Positions 1 through 11,986 of a stretch of 64,000 nucleotides of DNA are shown in pieces. The stretch lies in the NCBI RefSeq assembly GCF_004564375.1, contig NZ_CP038267.1:866001-930000 (forward strand). The letters are read 5' to 3'. The DNA comes from Nocardioides euryhalodurans (lineage in GTDB: Bacteria; Actinomycetota; Actinomycetes; Propionibacteriales; Nocardioidaceae). Each line of letters starts with the position of its first letter. Within the stretch, counting starts at the first letter, position 1. The position numbers and the translations under genes are program-made. The notes below the pieces were generated by a model. The model saw only the letters and a program-made list of their open reading frames with translations, was not told the origin of the DNA and did no database searches.

Positions 1-300
1 CCTGGTCAACGGCATGCCGAGGAAGAGCGCACCGAGGACCGCGGTGACGGCCAGGAAGCTCGCGACCACGGCCTGCACGACGAAGAGCGGGAGCACGCGG
101 ACGGCGACCAGGGTGAGCACGAAGCCCAGCCCGTCGAGGCCCACGCCCAGCAGGTAGCGCCAGGAGCGGACCAGCCGCCCCAACAGGCGTGGGTCGAGCC
201 CCGCCACCGACTCGGTGCCGCGGGCAGCGACGGCCTGGAGCACCGACCCGGCGCCGTAGCAGAGGGCCGCCGCGAACGCCGTCAGCAGGGCGAGCAGCAC
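1..300 (-). CDS. Integral membrane protein, DMT/EamA-like, 3' end outside window
   Basis: The first 100 codons of a minus-strand gene; the C-terminus lies beyond the window edge. The visible part is almost entirely hydrophobic: a first membrane segment from the initiator (LLALLTAFAAALCYGAGSVL), a short loop with RGTESVAGLDP, then two more segments. The N-terminal helix with a G-S-V-L-Q pattern resembles DMT/EamA transporter-like proteins of actinobacteria, but a family call from 100 residues is tentative. The start is the GTG at 300: an in-frame TAG sits 12 nt upstream, so no longer start is possible. A TAGCGT box 6 nt upstream suggests leaderless expression. Confidence 0.6.
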   Translation of the reverse strand, partial: MLLALLTAFAAALCYGAGSVLQAVAARGTESVAGLDPRLLGRLVRSWRYLLGVGLDGLGFVLTLVAVRVLPLFVVQAVVASFLAVTAVLGALFLGMPLTR

Positions 301-306
301 GGGCCG

Positions 307-312
307 ACGCTA
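307..312 (-). promoter_or_regulatory. -10 box (TAGCGT) of leaderless membrane-protein gene
   Basis: TAGCGT on the minus strand ends 6 nt before the GTG at 300. No Shine-Dalgarno-like sequence fits in that gap, so transcription probably starts at or next to the start codon. Confidence 0.45.
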
Positions 313-341
313 GCGGACCGACGGCGATCCCCGGGATGCCC

Positions 342-347
342 CATACT
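342..347 (+). promoter_or_regulatory. -10 box (CATACT) of leaderless LssY_C gene
   Basis: CATACT lies 6 nt upstream of the GTG at 354. This matches the spacing seen at many other starts in the window and supports GTG 354 over ATG 336 or ATG 390. Confidence 0.45.
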
Positions 348-353
348 GACCTC

Positions 354-3756
<3,403 letters not shown>

Positions 3757-3763
3757 GCCGCAC

Positions 3764-6739
3764 TCATCCCCAGAAGACCCGGTCGACCACGGCGTGCGTA
3801 CGCCGGGTGCGGCGGAGGTAGTCGTTGACCATCTCGTCCGAGCCGCCCGGTGGGTAGCCGACCGTGATCGAGACGGCGGCCTTCTCGCGGGTGTCGCGCG
3901 GCAGCTGGTCGGCCGCCTTGCCGCGCACCAGGGTGATCGCGTTGCGGATCCGGCTCACGCTGCGCCAGCCGCCGGCCAGCACCCGGGCGTCGGCGTCGGC
4001 CAGGAGCCCGGCCTCGCGGGCCGCCTCCAGCGCCTCCAGGGTGCGGGTCGTGCGCAGTCCGGCCACCTCCGCGCCGTGGCGCAGCTGGAGGAGCTGCACC
4101 GTCCACTCGATGTCCGCCAGGCCGCCCCGCCCCAGCTTGAGGTGGGTGTTGCGGTCGGCGCCTCGCGGCAGTCGCTCGGTGTCCACACGCGCCTTGATCC
4201 GCCTGATCTCGACGACGTCCTCCTGCTCGAGGCCCCCGGCGGGGAAGCGCAGCGGGTCGATGAGGTCGGTGAACCGACGCCGGAGGTCCTCGTCGCCGAC
4301 GACCGCGTCGGCCCGGAGCAGCGCCTGGGCCTCCCAGACCCGCGACCACTTCGCGTAGTAGGCGGCGTAGGAGTCGAGGCTGCGGACCAGCGGCCCCTGC
4401 TTGCCCTCGGGCCGGAGGTCCGCGTCGACGGTGAGCACCGGGTCGGGCCCGGGGGCGGCCAGCAGCCGCCGCAGCTCGTTGGCGACCGCGATGGCGTAGC
4501 CGCTGGCCTCCTGGGGGTCCGCACCCGGTCGCGGGTCGTGGACGAACAGCACGTCGGCGTCCGAGCCGTAGGCCAGCTCGAACCCGCCGTACCTCCCCAT
4601 CGCGACGATCGCCATGGCCGTCGGTGCCTCGTCGGTCCCCCGCTGGCTGCGCACCGCCCGTTCGGCGACCTGCAGCGTCGCCTCGAGGGTGGCGTCGGTG
4701 AGCCGCGACAGCCCCATCCCCACTGCCGCCACGTCCGTCTCGCCGAGCAGGTCTCCCGAGGCGATCCGGAGCAGCTCTCGGCGCCGGATCGCACGGATGC
4801 CGCGGACGGCGTCCTCGGGCACGGTGTGCCGGCTGCCCGTCGCGGTCATCTCGGCCGTGAGCGCCTCGGCCGAGAGCGGCGCGAGGTCCTGGCCCAGCAT
4901 CCGGACGCCCTGTGGCTCGCGCTCGAGCAGGTCGGTGGCGTAGCGGGAGGTGGCGAGGATCGTGGCCAGCCGCTGGGCCACCTGCCCCTCGTCGCGCAGG
5001 GTCGCGAGGAACCACGGCGTGCCGCCGAGGTGGTCGCTGAGCCGCCGGAAGCCGAACAGGCCCGCGTCGGGGTCGGGACAGTCGGCGAACCACTCGAGCA
5101 TCGCGGGCAGCAGCGTGCGCTGGATCGCCGCGGCCCGCGAGACCCCCGCGGTGAGCGCTTCGAGGTGGCGCAGCGCGGCCCGGGGGTCGGCGTACCCCAG
5201 CGCGGCCATCCGGGCGCTCGCCTCCTCCGGCGAGAGCCGCGCCCCCTCGCCGGGGATCCGCGCGACGGCGGCGAGCAGCGGCCGGTAGAAGAGCTTCTCG
5301 TGCAGCCGACGCACCTCGCGGCGGTGGTGCTGCCACTCCCGGTCGAGCCCCGCGACCGCGTCGGTGAAGTGGCCCATGCTGCGCCCGAGCCGGCGCAGCG
5401 CCACGTCGTCCTCCGGGACCACGTGCGTGCGCCGCAGCTGGTGGAGCTGGATCCGGTGCTCGAGCGTGCGGAGGAAGGCGTACGCCTCGTGCAGCGCCTC
5501 GCCGTCGGGGCGGCCGACGTAGCCGCCGTGGGTCAGCTCGGCGAGCGCGCTCAGCGTGGTCGGGACCCGCAGGCGCTCGTCGGTCCGCCCGTGGACGAGC
5601 TGCATCAGCTGGACGGCGAACTCCACGTCGCGCAGGCCGCCGGACCCGAGCTTGAGCTGCCGCTCGGCCTGGTGGGCCGGGATGTGGTCGAGCACCCGGC
5701 GGCGCATCGCCTGGACGTCCTCGACGAAGCCCTCCCGCTGCGACGCCTGCCAGACCATGGGCGCGACCATGGCGGCGTAGTCGCGGCCGAGCTCGAGGTC
5801 GCCCGCGACGGGCCGCGCCTTGAGCAGCGCCTGGAACTCCCAGGTCTTGGCCCAGCGCTCGTAGTAGCCCCGATGGCTGGCCAGGGTGCGCACCAGAGGC
5901 CCCGACTTCCCCTCCGGCCGGAGGTTGGCGTCGACCTCCCACAGCGTGCCCTCCGGCGTGTGCTCGGAGCAGGCGCGCATCAGGTGGCCCGCGAGCTGCG
6001 ACGCGACCCGGGCGGCGACGTCCTCCTGGGCGCCCTCGACCGGCTCGAAGACGTAGATGACGTCGACGTCGGAGACGTAGTTGAGCTCGTGGCCGCCGCA
6101 CTTCCCCATCGCCACCACGGCGAGCCGGGCCTGCCTGCTGTCCTCCCCCACGATGCCGCGGGCGATCGCGAGGGCCGCGTCGAGCGCGGCAGCCGCCAGG
6201 TCGGACAGCTCGGCGGCGGTGTCGTCGACGCCCTGGTCGTGCGCCAGGTCGCGCGCGGCCAGGCGGAGCAGCACGCGCCGGTACTCCACCCGCAGGGCGT
6301 CGAGCGCCTCGGCGCGGGGCAGCGTGGCGAGCGGCATCGGATCACACGGGTCGGCCCCCACCGCGGCCAGCAGTCCCTCGCGAACGGCGAACAGCGGCGC
6401 CCGGGTCGAGCCGAGGGTCGGGTCGGTCAGCTCCTGCCACTGCTCGGGGTGCCGGACCAGGTGGTCGGTCAGCGCCGTGCTCATCCCCAGCACCGACAGC
6501 AGCCGCATCGCCGTCCCCTCGTCGTCGGCCACCTCGGTGAGCATCGCGACCGGGTCGGGAAGGGCCTCGGCCACCCGCAGCAGTCCGGACAGCGCGAGGT
6601 CGGGATCGGCGGTGCGGCCGAGCAGCGGCACCAGCGGGTCGGCGCGTTCCCCCAGCTGGTCGAGCAGGGCGGTGGCCCGGTCGGTGTCGGTGAACCCGGC
6701 CCGGACCAGCACGCCCCGGCTGCGGTCGGGCCTGCTCAT
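3764..6739 (-). CDS. glnE: Bifunctional glutamine synthetase adenylyltransferase/deadenylylase GlnE
   Basis: A 991-residue enzyme that adds and removes AMP on glutamine synthetase in response to nitrogen status. Two nucleotidyltransferase modules are visible. The N-terminal one has MGKCGGHELNYVSDVDVIYV near residues 211-230 (catalytic S-D-V-D). The C-terminal one has MGRYGGFELAYGSDADVLFV near 700-740 (S-D-A-D). Each is followed by the conserved LRPEGK(S/Q)GPLVR segment and by R-DVEF or R-DIEW blocks. Length matches the family (about 950-1000). The ATG overlaps the stop of the upstream amidotransferase gene (ATGA), so the two are translationally coupled. The neighbouring GS is of the alpha type, so the real GlnE substrate may be encoded elsewhere. 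Confidence 0.95.
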   Translation of the reverse strand: MSRPDRSRGVLVRAGFTDTDRATALLDQLGERADPLVPLLGRTADPDLALSGLLRVAEALPDPVAMLTEVADDEGTAMRLLSVLGMSTALTDHLVRHPEQWQELTDPTLGSTRAPLFAVREGLLAAVGADPCDPMPLATLPRAEALDALRVEYRRVLLRLAARDLAHDQGVDDTAAELSDLAAAALDAALAIARGIVGEDSRQARLAVVAMGKCGGHELNYVSDVDVIYVFEPVEGAQEDVAARVASQLAGHLMRACSEHTPEGTLWEVDANLRPEGKSGPLVRTLASHRGYYERWAKTWEFQALLKARPVAGDLELGRDYAAMVAPMVWQASQREGFVEDVQAMRRRVLDHIPAHQAERQLKLGSGGLRDVEFAVQLMQLVHGRTDERLRVPTTLSALAELTHGGYVGRPDGEALHEAYAFLRTLEHRIQLHQLRRTHVVPEDDVALRRLGRSMGHFTDAVAGLDREWQHHRREVRRLHEKLFYRPLLAAVARIPGEGARLSPEEASARMAALGYADPRAALRHLEALTAGVSRAAAIQRTLLPAMLEWFADCPDPDAGLFGFRRLSDHLGGTPWFLATLRDEGQVAQRLATILATSRYATDLLEREPQGVRMLGQDLAPLSAEALTAEMTATGSRHTVPEDAVRGIRAIRRRELLRIASGDLLGETDVAAVGMGLSRLTDATLEATLQVAERAVRSQRGTDEAPTAMAIVAMGRYGGFELAYGSDADVLFVHDPRPGADPQEASGYAIAVANELRRLLAAPGPDPVLTVDADLRPEGKQGPLVRSLDSYAAYYAKWSRVWEAQALLRADAVVGDEDLRRRFTDLIDPLRFPAGGLEQEDVVEIRRIKARVDTERLPRGADRNTHLKLGRGGLADIEWTVQLLQLRHGAEVAGLRTTRTLEALEAAREAGLLADADARVLAGGWRSVSRIRNAITLVRGKAADQLPRDTREKAAVSITVGYPPGGSDEMVNDYLRRTRRTHAVVDRVFWG

Positions 6740-7446
6740 CGCGCGAGCTCGGCGAAGCGGGTCGCGAGCGGGCGCCACGCCGCGTCGAGCTCGGCCCGGG
6801 CACCGTCGATGTCCGCGATCACGGCCGCCTGGTCGATGCCGCGCTCGAGGTGGTCGTCGCGATCGCCGGCCGCCCACGAGGCGACGACCGGCCCGTCGAC
6901 CTCGGGGTGCAGCTGCACGCCCCACGCGCGTGGTGCGAAGCGGGCCACCTGCAGCTCGCCCGCGTCGGTCCGGGCGAGCGCGACGGCGCCCTCGGGGAGG
7001 CCGGTCACCACGTCGCTGTTCCACTGCACGCCCCGGACCGGCCCCAGGCCGGCCACGAGGTCGTCGTCGGCGGCCTCGGGCAGCCAGCCCACGTCGTACA
7101 GCCCGACCTGCTGGCCGCGGGGGTTGCGCTCGACGGTCCCGCCCAGCGCCGAGGCGACCAGCTGGTGACCGAGGCAGATCCCCAGCAGAGCCTGCCCGGA
7201 GGCCACGCTGGAGCGCACCAGCTCCTTGACCGGGCCGATCCAGTGGTGGAGCTCGTCGTCGTCGGCCCCCATCGAGCCGCCCAGCACCACGACGGCGTCG
7301 TACGCCGGGAGCCCGGCCGGACCGGGCAGCTCCTCGCCCGCCCACGGCCGGCAGACCTCGAGCCCGGCACCGGCGTCCTCGAGCCAGGTGCCGAACAGGG
7401 CCGGCGGGCACTCGGCCTCGTGCTCCACCACCAGGATGCGCGTCAC
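6736..7446 (-). CDS. Class I glutamine amidotransferase-like protein
   Basis: A 236-residue stand-alone class I GATase (GMP-synthase-like fold). The nucleophile elbow GICLGHQ places the catalytic cysteine at residue 91, and the His-Glu pair is in LHPEV near residue 185. An oxyanion-type LGGSMGADDD segment lies at 55-64. Such free-standing GATases hydrolyse glutamine or gamma-glutamyl compounds; no synthetase partner is adjacent, so the acceptor is unknown. It lies between glnA and glnE and overlaps glnE by ATGA, which suggests a role in glutamine handling. The start is GTG 7446, with a TAGGTT box 6 nt upstream. Confidence 0.85.
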   Translation of the reverse strand: MTRILVVEHEAECPPALFGTWLEDAGAGLEVCRPWAGEELPGPAGLPAYDAVVVLGGSMGADDDELHHWIGPVKELVRSSVASGQALLGICLGHQLVASALGGTVERNPRGQQVGLYDVGWLPEAADDDLVAGLGPVRGVQWNSDVVTGLPEGAVALARTDAGELQVARFAPRAWGVQLHPEVDGPVVASWAAGDRDDHLERGIDQAAVIADIDGARAELDAAWRPLATRFAELAR

Positions 7447-7452
7447 GCACCC

Positions 7453-7458
7453 AACCTA
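7453..7458 (-). promoter_or_regulatory. -10 box (TAGGTT) for amidotransferase-glnE
   Basis: TAGGTT lies 6 nt upstream of GTG 7446 in the 28-bp gap after glnA, so the amidotransferase-glnE pair can be transcribed on its own as a leaderless mRNA. Confidence 0.5.
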
Positions 7459-7474
7459 TCCGGGCCCGTGCTCG

Positions 7475-8812
7475 CTAGATGACCGGCAGCATCCGGTCGC
7501 GCTCGAACGGCGAGACCTGGACGCGGTACTCCTCCCACTCCTTGCGCTTGTTGCGGAGGAAGAAGTCGAAGACGTGCTCCCCGAGGGCCTCGGCGAGGAG
7601 CTCGGAGTCCTCGGCGATGCTGATCGCCTCGTGGAGGGTCTTCGGGAGCGGGTCGATGCCCAGGCTCTGCCGCTCGCGCTCGGTGAGCGACCACATGTCG
7701 TCCTCGGCCTCGCGCGGGAGCTCGTAGCCCTCCTCGATGCCCTTCATGCCCGCGGCGAGCACGACGGCGTAGGCGAGGTAGGGATTGGCGGCGGCGTCGA
7801 GGGTCCGGATCTCGATCCTGGTCGACTGGCCCTTGTTGGGCTTGTACATCGGGATCCGCACCATGGCCGAACGGTTGTTGTGGCCCCAGCAGACGTAGGG
7901 CGGCGCCTCGTCGCCGGCGAGCAGTCGCTTGTAGCTGTTGACCCACTGGTTGGTGACCACGCTGATCTCGCTCGCGTGGCGCAGCACACCGGCGATGAAC
8001 ATCCGAGCGGTCTTGGAGAGCTGGTACTCCGCCCCGGCCTCGAAGAACGCGTTCTGGTCGCCCTCGAAGAGGCTGACGTGGGTGTGCATGCCGCTGCCGG
8101 GGTGGGTGGTGAAGGGCTTGGGCATGAAGCTGGCCCAGATGCCCTGGCTGAGCGCCACCTCCCGGACCACGGTCCGGAAGGTCATGATGTTGTCGGCGGT
8201 CGAGAGCGCGTCGGCGTAGCGGAGGTCAATCTCCTGCTGGCCGGGGCCGCCCTCGTGGTGGCTGAACTCCACCGAGATCCCCATCGACTCCAGCATCGTG
8301 ATCGCCTCGCGGCGGAAGTCCGAGCCCATCGACTGCGCGGTGTGGTCGAAGAAGCCGCTGCGGTCGACCGGCACCGGCTCGCCGCCCGGCTCGGGGGTGT
8401 TCTTGAAGAGGTAGAACTCGATCTCGGGGTGGGTGTAGTAGGTGAAGCCCTTGTCGGCCGCCGCCGCCAGGTTGCGCTTCAGGACGAAGCGCGGGTCGGC
8501 GTACGACGGGGAGTCGTCGGGCATCACGATGTCGCAGAACATCCGTGCCGTGGCCGGTCCCTCACCGCGCCACGGGAGGATCTGGAACGTCGACGGGTCG
8601 GGCTTGGCGAGCATGTCGGACTCGTAGACCCGGGCGAAGCCCTCGATGGCCGAGCCGTCGAAGCCGATGCCCTCCTCGAAGGCGCCCTCCAGCTCGGCCG
8701 GCGCGACCGCGACCGACTTGAGGAACCCCAGCACGTCGGTGAACCACAGTCGTACGAACCGGACGTCCCGCTCCTCGAGAGCCCGGAGCACGAAGTCTTC
8801 CTGCTTGCCCAT
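7475..8812 (-). CDS. glnA: Glutamine synthetase type I, alpha subgroup
   Basis: A 445-residue glutamine synthetase forming glutamine from glutamate, ammonia and ATP. Landmarks are GFDGSAIEGFARVYESDM (about 49-66), the metal-binding PEIEFYLF and HHEGGPGQQEIDLRY, the ATP-binding HPGSGMHTHVSL, NSYKRLLAG near 310, and NRSAMVRIP. The length and the lack of the roughly 25-residue insertion mark the GSI-alpha group (GlnA2-like), which is usually not adenylylated. The C-terminus (EALGEHVFDFFLRNKRKEWEEYR) is also of alpha type. The ATG at 8812 has a CATAGT box 6 nt upstream and no Shine-Dalgarno sequence. Downstream are the amidotransferase and glnE, the order seen in many actinobacteria. Confidence 0.93.
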   Translation of the reverse strand: MGKQEDFVLRALEERDVRFVRLWFTDVLGFLKSVAVAPAELEGAFEEGIGFDGSAIEGFARVYESDMLAKPDPSTFQILPWRGEGPATARMFCDIVMPDDSPSYADPRFVLKRNLAAAADKGFTYYTHPEIEFYLFKNTPEPGGEPVPVDRSGFFDHTAQSMGSDFRREAITMLESMGISVEFSHHEGGPGQQEIDLRYADALSTADNIMTFRTVVREVALSQGIWASFMPKPFTTHPGSGMHTHVSLFEGDQNAFFEAGAEYQLSKTARMFIAGVLRHASEISVVTNQWVNSYKRLLAGDEAPPYVCWGHNNRSAMVRIPMYKPNKGQSTRIEIRTLDAAANPYLAYAVVLAAGMKGIEEGYELPREAEDDMWSLTERERQSLGIDPLPKTLHEAISIAEDSELLAEALGEHVFDFFLRNKRKEWEEYRVQVSPFERDRMLPVI

Positions 8813-8818
8813 GGGGCC

Positions 8819-8824
8819 ACTATG
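8819..8824 (-). promoter_or_regulatory. -10 box (CATAGT) of leaderless glnA
   Basis: CATAGT on the minus strand lies 6 nt before the ATG at 8812, with no room for a ribosome binding site. Confidence 0.5.
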
Positions 8825-8981
8825 TCTCACCCCTGTGTCCGTGATGTTTCCGGCACGCGAGGAGGTCGCCACGACGGCGTCGGCGGTGGACGCGTGGTGC
8901 CGTCGGGCGCCGATCCGGTGCTACGTTCGCCGGACTGTCCAGTCCCACCTCGGGCCCGCTCACACGGGAGGGATGCTGACC

Positions 8982-10343
8982 ATGCACGACCGCGCCTCGA
9001 ACATCCGGGAGGACGCCCACGACGTGGGGAGTCCACGGCCGCCGGACGACTTCCTGCTCCGTCACCTCGCCGAGGAGACCCGGGCCCGCGCCCGGACCTC
9101 CCCCGCGTCCGCCTCCCCTGCCCACGGGGCCGATCCCGGCCTGCTCGAGGCGCTGAGCGGGGCGGTGGCCGAGCTCGGGGACTCGCTGCTGGAGGCGAGC
9201 CACGACCTGTCGGCCCACCCGGAGGTCTCCTTCGAGGAGCACCGCTCGGCGGCGGCGCTGGCCGACCTCGTCGAGTCCCACGGCATCGAGGTGGTCCGCG
9301 GCGCCCACGGCCTCGACACCGCGCTGCGTGCGGAGGTGGGTGACTCCGGACCGACGATGGCCGTGCTGTCGGAGTACGACGCGCTGCCCGGCATCGGGCA
9401 CGGCTGCGGCCACAACGTCATCGCCACCGCCGGCCTCGGGGCGTTCCTGGCCCTCGCGGCCGTGCGCGACCGGCTGCCGGGCCGGGTGGTCTGGCTCGGG
9501 ACCCCGGCCGAGGAGGGCGGCGGCGGCAAGGAGCTGATGGCACAGCAGGGCGCCTTCGACGGTGTGGACGCCGCGCTGATGGTGCACCCGTTCACCTTCG
9601 ACATCGCCGAGCCGGTGTTCCTCGGGCGCCGTCAGCTGCGCGCGACGTTCACCGGGATCACCTCGCACGCGTCGGCCCAGCCGTTCATGGGGCGCAACGC
9701 CCTCGACGCGGTCAACCTGATGTACACCGGCGTCGGCCTGCACCGCCAGCAGCTGCCGCCCACGGACCGGGTGCACGGCGTCGTGACCGCGGGCGGCGAG
9801 CGGCCCAACGTGATCCCCGAGCACGCCGAGATGCTGTTCTACCTTCGCAGCGAGTACCCCGAGAGCCTCGCGGTCCTGAGCGAGCGGCTGGCCGACATCG
9901 CCCGCGGCGCCGCGCTGATGACGGGCTGCGGCGTCGAGCTGTCGTGGGACGAGGCGCCGCCGTACCTCCCCGTCCGCGGCAACCGGCCGCTCGCGGCCAG
10001 CTGGACCACCCGGTACGCCGAGCGCGGCCGGGTCGTCCTCGCTCCCGACGTGGTGCCGCGGATGTTCGCCGGCTCCACCGACTTCGGCAACGTGTCCTAC
10101 CGGGTGCCGGGAGTCCACGCGATGGTGAAGATCACCGACGAGGACCTCTCGCTGCACACCCGTGACTTCGCCGACGCGGCGGTCACGCCCGAGGCCGACC
10201 GCGTGGTGCTGGACGCCGCGTACGCCCTGGCGGCCGTGACGGCCGACTACCTCTCCGACGCCGACCTCCGTGCGGCAGCGGCCGCGGACTTCGAGGCGGC
10301 CGGCGGAGCGGTCGACGTCCCCTCCTACTTCGAGCGCAGGTGA
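8982..10343 (+). CDS. M20-family amidohydrolase (AbgB/HipO-like)
   Basis: A 453-residue metal-dependent amidohydrolase. The zinc-binding region is visible as SEYDALPGIGHGCGHN near residues 127-143 and EEGGGGKELM near 175-184; a dimerisation lid with TSHASAQPFMGRNALDAVN follows. These enzymes cleave N-acyl amino acids or p-aminobenzoyl-glutamate. The next gene encodes an AbgT-type transporter, which makes p-aminobenzoyl-glutamate or a related acyl-amino acid the best-supported substrate. ATG 8982 is chosen because GGGAGG at 8966-8971 is 10 nt upstream; the ATG at 8973 is too close to it. A TACGTT box at 8922-8927 is a likely -10. Confidence 0.87.
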   Translation: MHDRASNIREDAHDVGSPRPPDDFLLRHLAEETRARARTSPASASPAHGADPGLLEALSGAVAELGDSLLEASHDLSAHPEVSFEEHRSAAALADLVESHGIEVVRGAHGLDTALRAEVGDSGPTMAVLSEYDALPGIGHGCGHNVIATAGLGAFLALAAVRDRLPGRVVWLGTPAEEGGGGKELMAQQGAFDGVDAALMVHPFTFDIAEPVFLGRRQLRATFTGITSHASAQPFMGRNALDAVNLMYTGVGLHRQQLPPTDRVHGVVTAGGERPNVIPEHAEMLFYLRSEYPESLAVLSERLADIARGAALMTGCGVELSWDEAPPYLPVRGNRPLAASWTTRYAERGRVVLAPDVVPRMFAGSTDFGNVSYRVPGVHAMVKITDEDLSLHTRDFADAAVTPEADRVVLDAAYALAAVTADYLSDADLRAAAAADFEAAGGAVDVPSYFERR

Positions 10344-10350
10344 CCCCCCG

Positions 10351-11970
10351 ATGACCCAGACCGCCATGGCCCCCACCCGCACCGACCGGCTGCTCGCCGG
10401 CGTCGAACGGCTCGGCAACAAGCTGCCCGACCCGTTCCTGCTGTTCCTCGGCCTGTTCCTGCTCGTCGGCGTGATCTCCACGGCGCTCGAGCTCGCCGGC
10501 ACGACCGTGACCATCCCCGGCACCGACGAGCCCACCGCGGTCCGCGGGCTGTTCACCGGCGAGGGCCTGACCTGGCTGACGGTCAACCTCGGCCCGAACT
10601 TCATCGGCTTCCCGCCGCTGGTCACCGTGGTGACGATCCTGCTCGCGGTGACCGTCGCGGAGCGGACCGGCATGCTCGGCGCCGCGATCAGGGTGAGCCT
10701 CGGGTCGGCGCCGCGCTGGCTGCTCCCGTACGCCGTCGGGCTGGTCGGCGTGACCGCCTCCGTGATGGCCGACGCCGCGTTCATCGTCGTGCCCCCGTTG
10801 GCGGCGATGGTCTTCAAGGCGGCCGGCCGCCACCCGATCGCCGGGCTGGTCGGCGGGTTCGCCGCCGTCGGCGCCGGCTACTCCACCTCGCTGGTCGTCA
10901 CCAGCCTCGACGCCCTGTTCGCCGGCATCACCAACGCCGTCACGACCAACCTCCCGAACGCGGGTGCGACCGTCACGCCGGTCTCGAACTACTACTTCAA
11001 CGTCGCCGCATCGGTCGTGCTCGCAGTCGTCGCCGGCTTCGTCATCGACAGGATCGTCGAGCCGCGGCTGGAGCGGGAGGACGCCCCTCGCGAGATGGTG
11101 GAGAGCGACGACACGGTCGACGGCAGCACCGCTCCCGCGGCGCGCGACGACGAGGACGTCGCACCTGCGCTGCGTACCGGGCCGGGCGACCTCGCGCCCG
11201 AGCTAGACGCCGCCGAGCGCCGGGGCCTGCGGATGGCCGGCGTCGCCTTCCTCGTGCTGTCCGCGGTGATCCTGGTCGCGGTCCTCCCGTCCGGCTCGCC
11301 CTGGCGCAACGAGGACGGCGCGTTCCTGCCGGAGTCACCGCTGCTGGACTCGACGGTGTTCATCGTCTTCGTGCTGTTCCTCGGACCGGCCCTGGTCTAC
11401 GGCTACGTCAGCGGGTCGCTGAGGGAGTCGGCCGACGTGCCGAAGGTGATGGCGCTGGGCATCAAGGACATGGCGGCGTTCATCGTGCTGGCGTTCATGC
11501 TCGGCCAGTTCATCGCGCTGTTCAACTGGACCAACCTCGGCTCGGCCCTCGCCGTCTCCGGCGCCAACGGGCTGGAGTCGATCGGGCTGACCGGCTATCC
11601 GGCGATCCTCGGCTTCATCCTGCTGGCCTCCGTGCTCAACCTGTTCATCGTCAGCGGGTCGTCGATGTGGACGCTGATGGGAGCGGTGTTCGTGCCGCTG
11701 TTCGCGCTGCTCGGCTACGAGCCGGGCTTCGTCCAGGCGGCCTTCCGCATCGGCGACTCGGCCACCCAGGTGATCACGCCGATGAACCCCTACATCTGGA
11801 TCTTCCTGGTGATGCTCAAGCGCTACGAGCCCGAGGCCGGCCTGGGGACCGTGATCGCGCGGATGCTGCCGTTCGTGGTGCCGTTCTGGCTGGCCTGGGT
11901 GGTCGTGCTCTCGGTGTTCTACTTCGGCGGGCTGGACGTCGGGCCGGGCGTGGGGATCCGGATCCCCTGA
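10351..11970 (+). CDS. abgT: AbgT-family p-aminobenzoyl-glutamate transporter
   Basis: A 539-residue membrane transporter. The N-terminus (ERLGNKLPDPFLLFLGLF) is characteristic of AbgT proteins, followed by many hydrophobic helices, the segment VTASVMADAAFIVVPPLAAM, a cytoplasmic acidic loop (about residues 235-290) and the conserved GDSATQVITPMNPYIW near 467-482. It starts 7 nt after the amidohydrolase stop, so the two form an uptake-plus-hydrolysis pair. Characterised AbgT proteins import p-aminobenzoyl-glutamate, and some export sulfonamides; which applies here cannot be told from sequence. It ends convergently with a lipoprotein gene. Confidence 0.92.
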   Translation: MTQTAMAPTRTDRLLAGVERLGNKLPDPFLLFLGLFLLVGVISTALELAGTTVTIPGTDEPTAVRGLFTGEGLTWLTVNLGPNFIGFPPLVTVVTILLAVTVAERTGMLGAAIRVSLGSAPRWLLPYAVGLVGVTASVMADAAFIVVPPLAAMVFKAAGRHPIAGLVGGFAAVGAGYSTSLVVTSLDALFAGITNAVTTNLPNAGATVTPVSNYYFNVAASVVLAVVAGFVIDRIVEPRLEREDAPREMVESDDTVDGSTAPAARDDEDVAPALRTGPGDLAPELDAAERRGLRMAGVAFLVLSAVILVAVLPSGSPWRNEDGAFLPESPLLDSTVFIVFVLFLGPALVYGYVSGSLRESADVPKVMALGIKDMAAFIVLAFMLGQFIALFNWTNLGSALAVSGANGLESIGLTGYPAILGFILLASVLNLFIVSGSSMWTLMGAVFVPLFALLGYEPGFVQAAFRIGDSATQVITPMNPYIWIFLVMLKRYEPEAGLGTVIARMLPFVVPFWLAWVVVLSVFYFGGLDVGPGVGIRIP

Positions 11971-11986
11971 CGGAGTCGCCCACTGC

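Noticed and set aside
189..353. Longer N-terminus for the LssY_C gene starting at 189, or start at ATG 336
   Set aside because: The extra residues are Arg/Pro-rich and overlap the divergent gene. GTG 354 has a well-placed -10 box.
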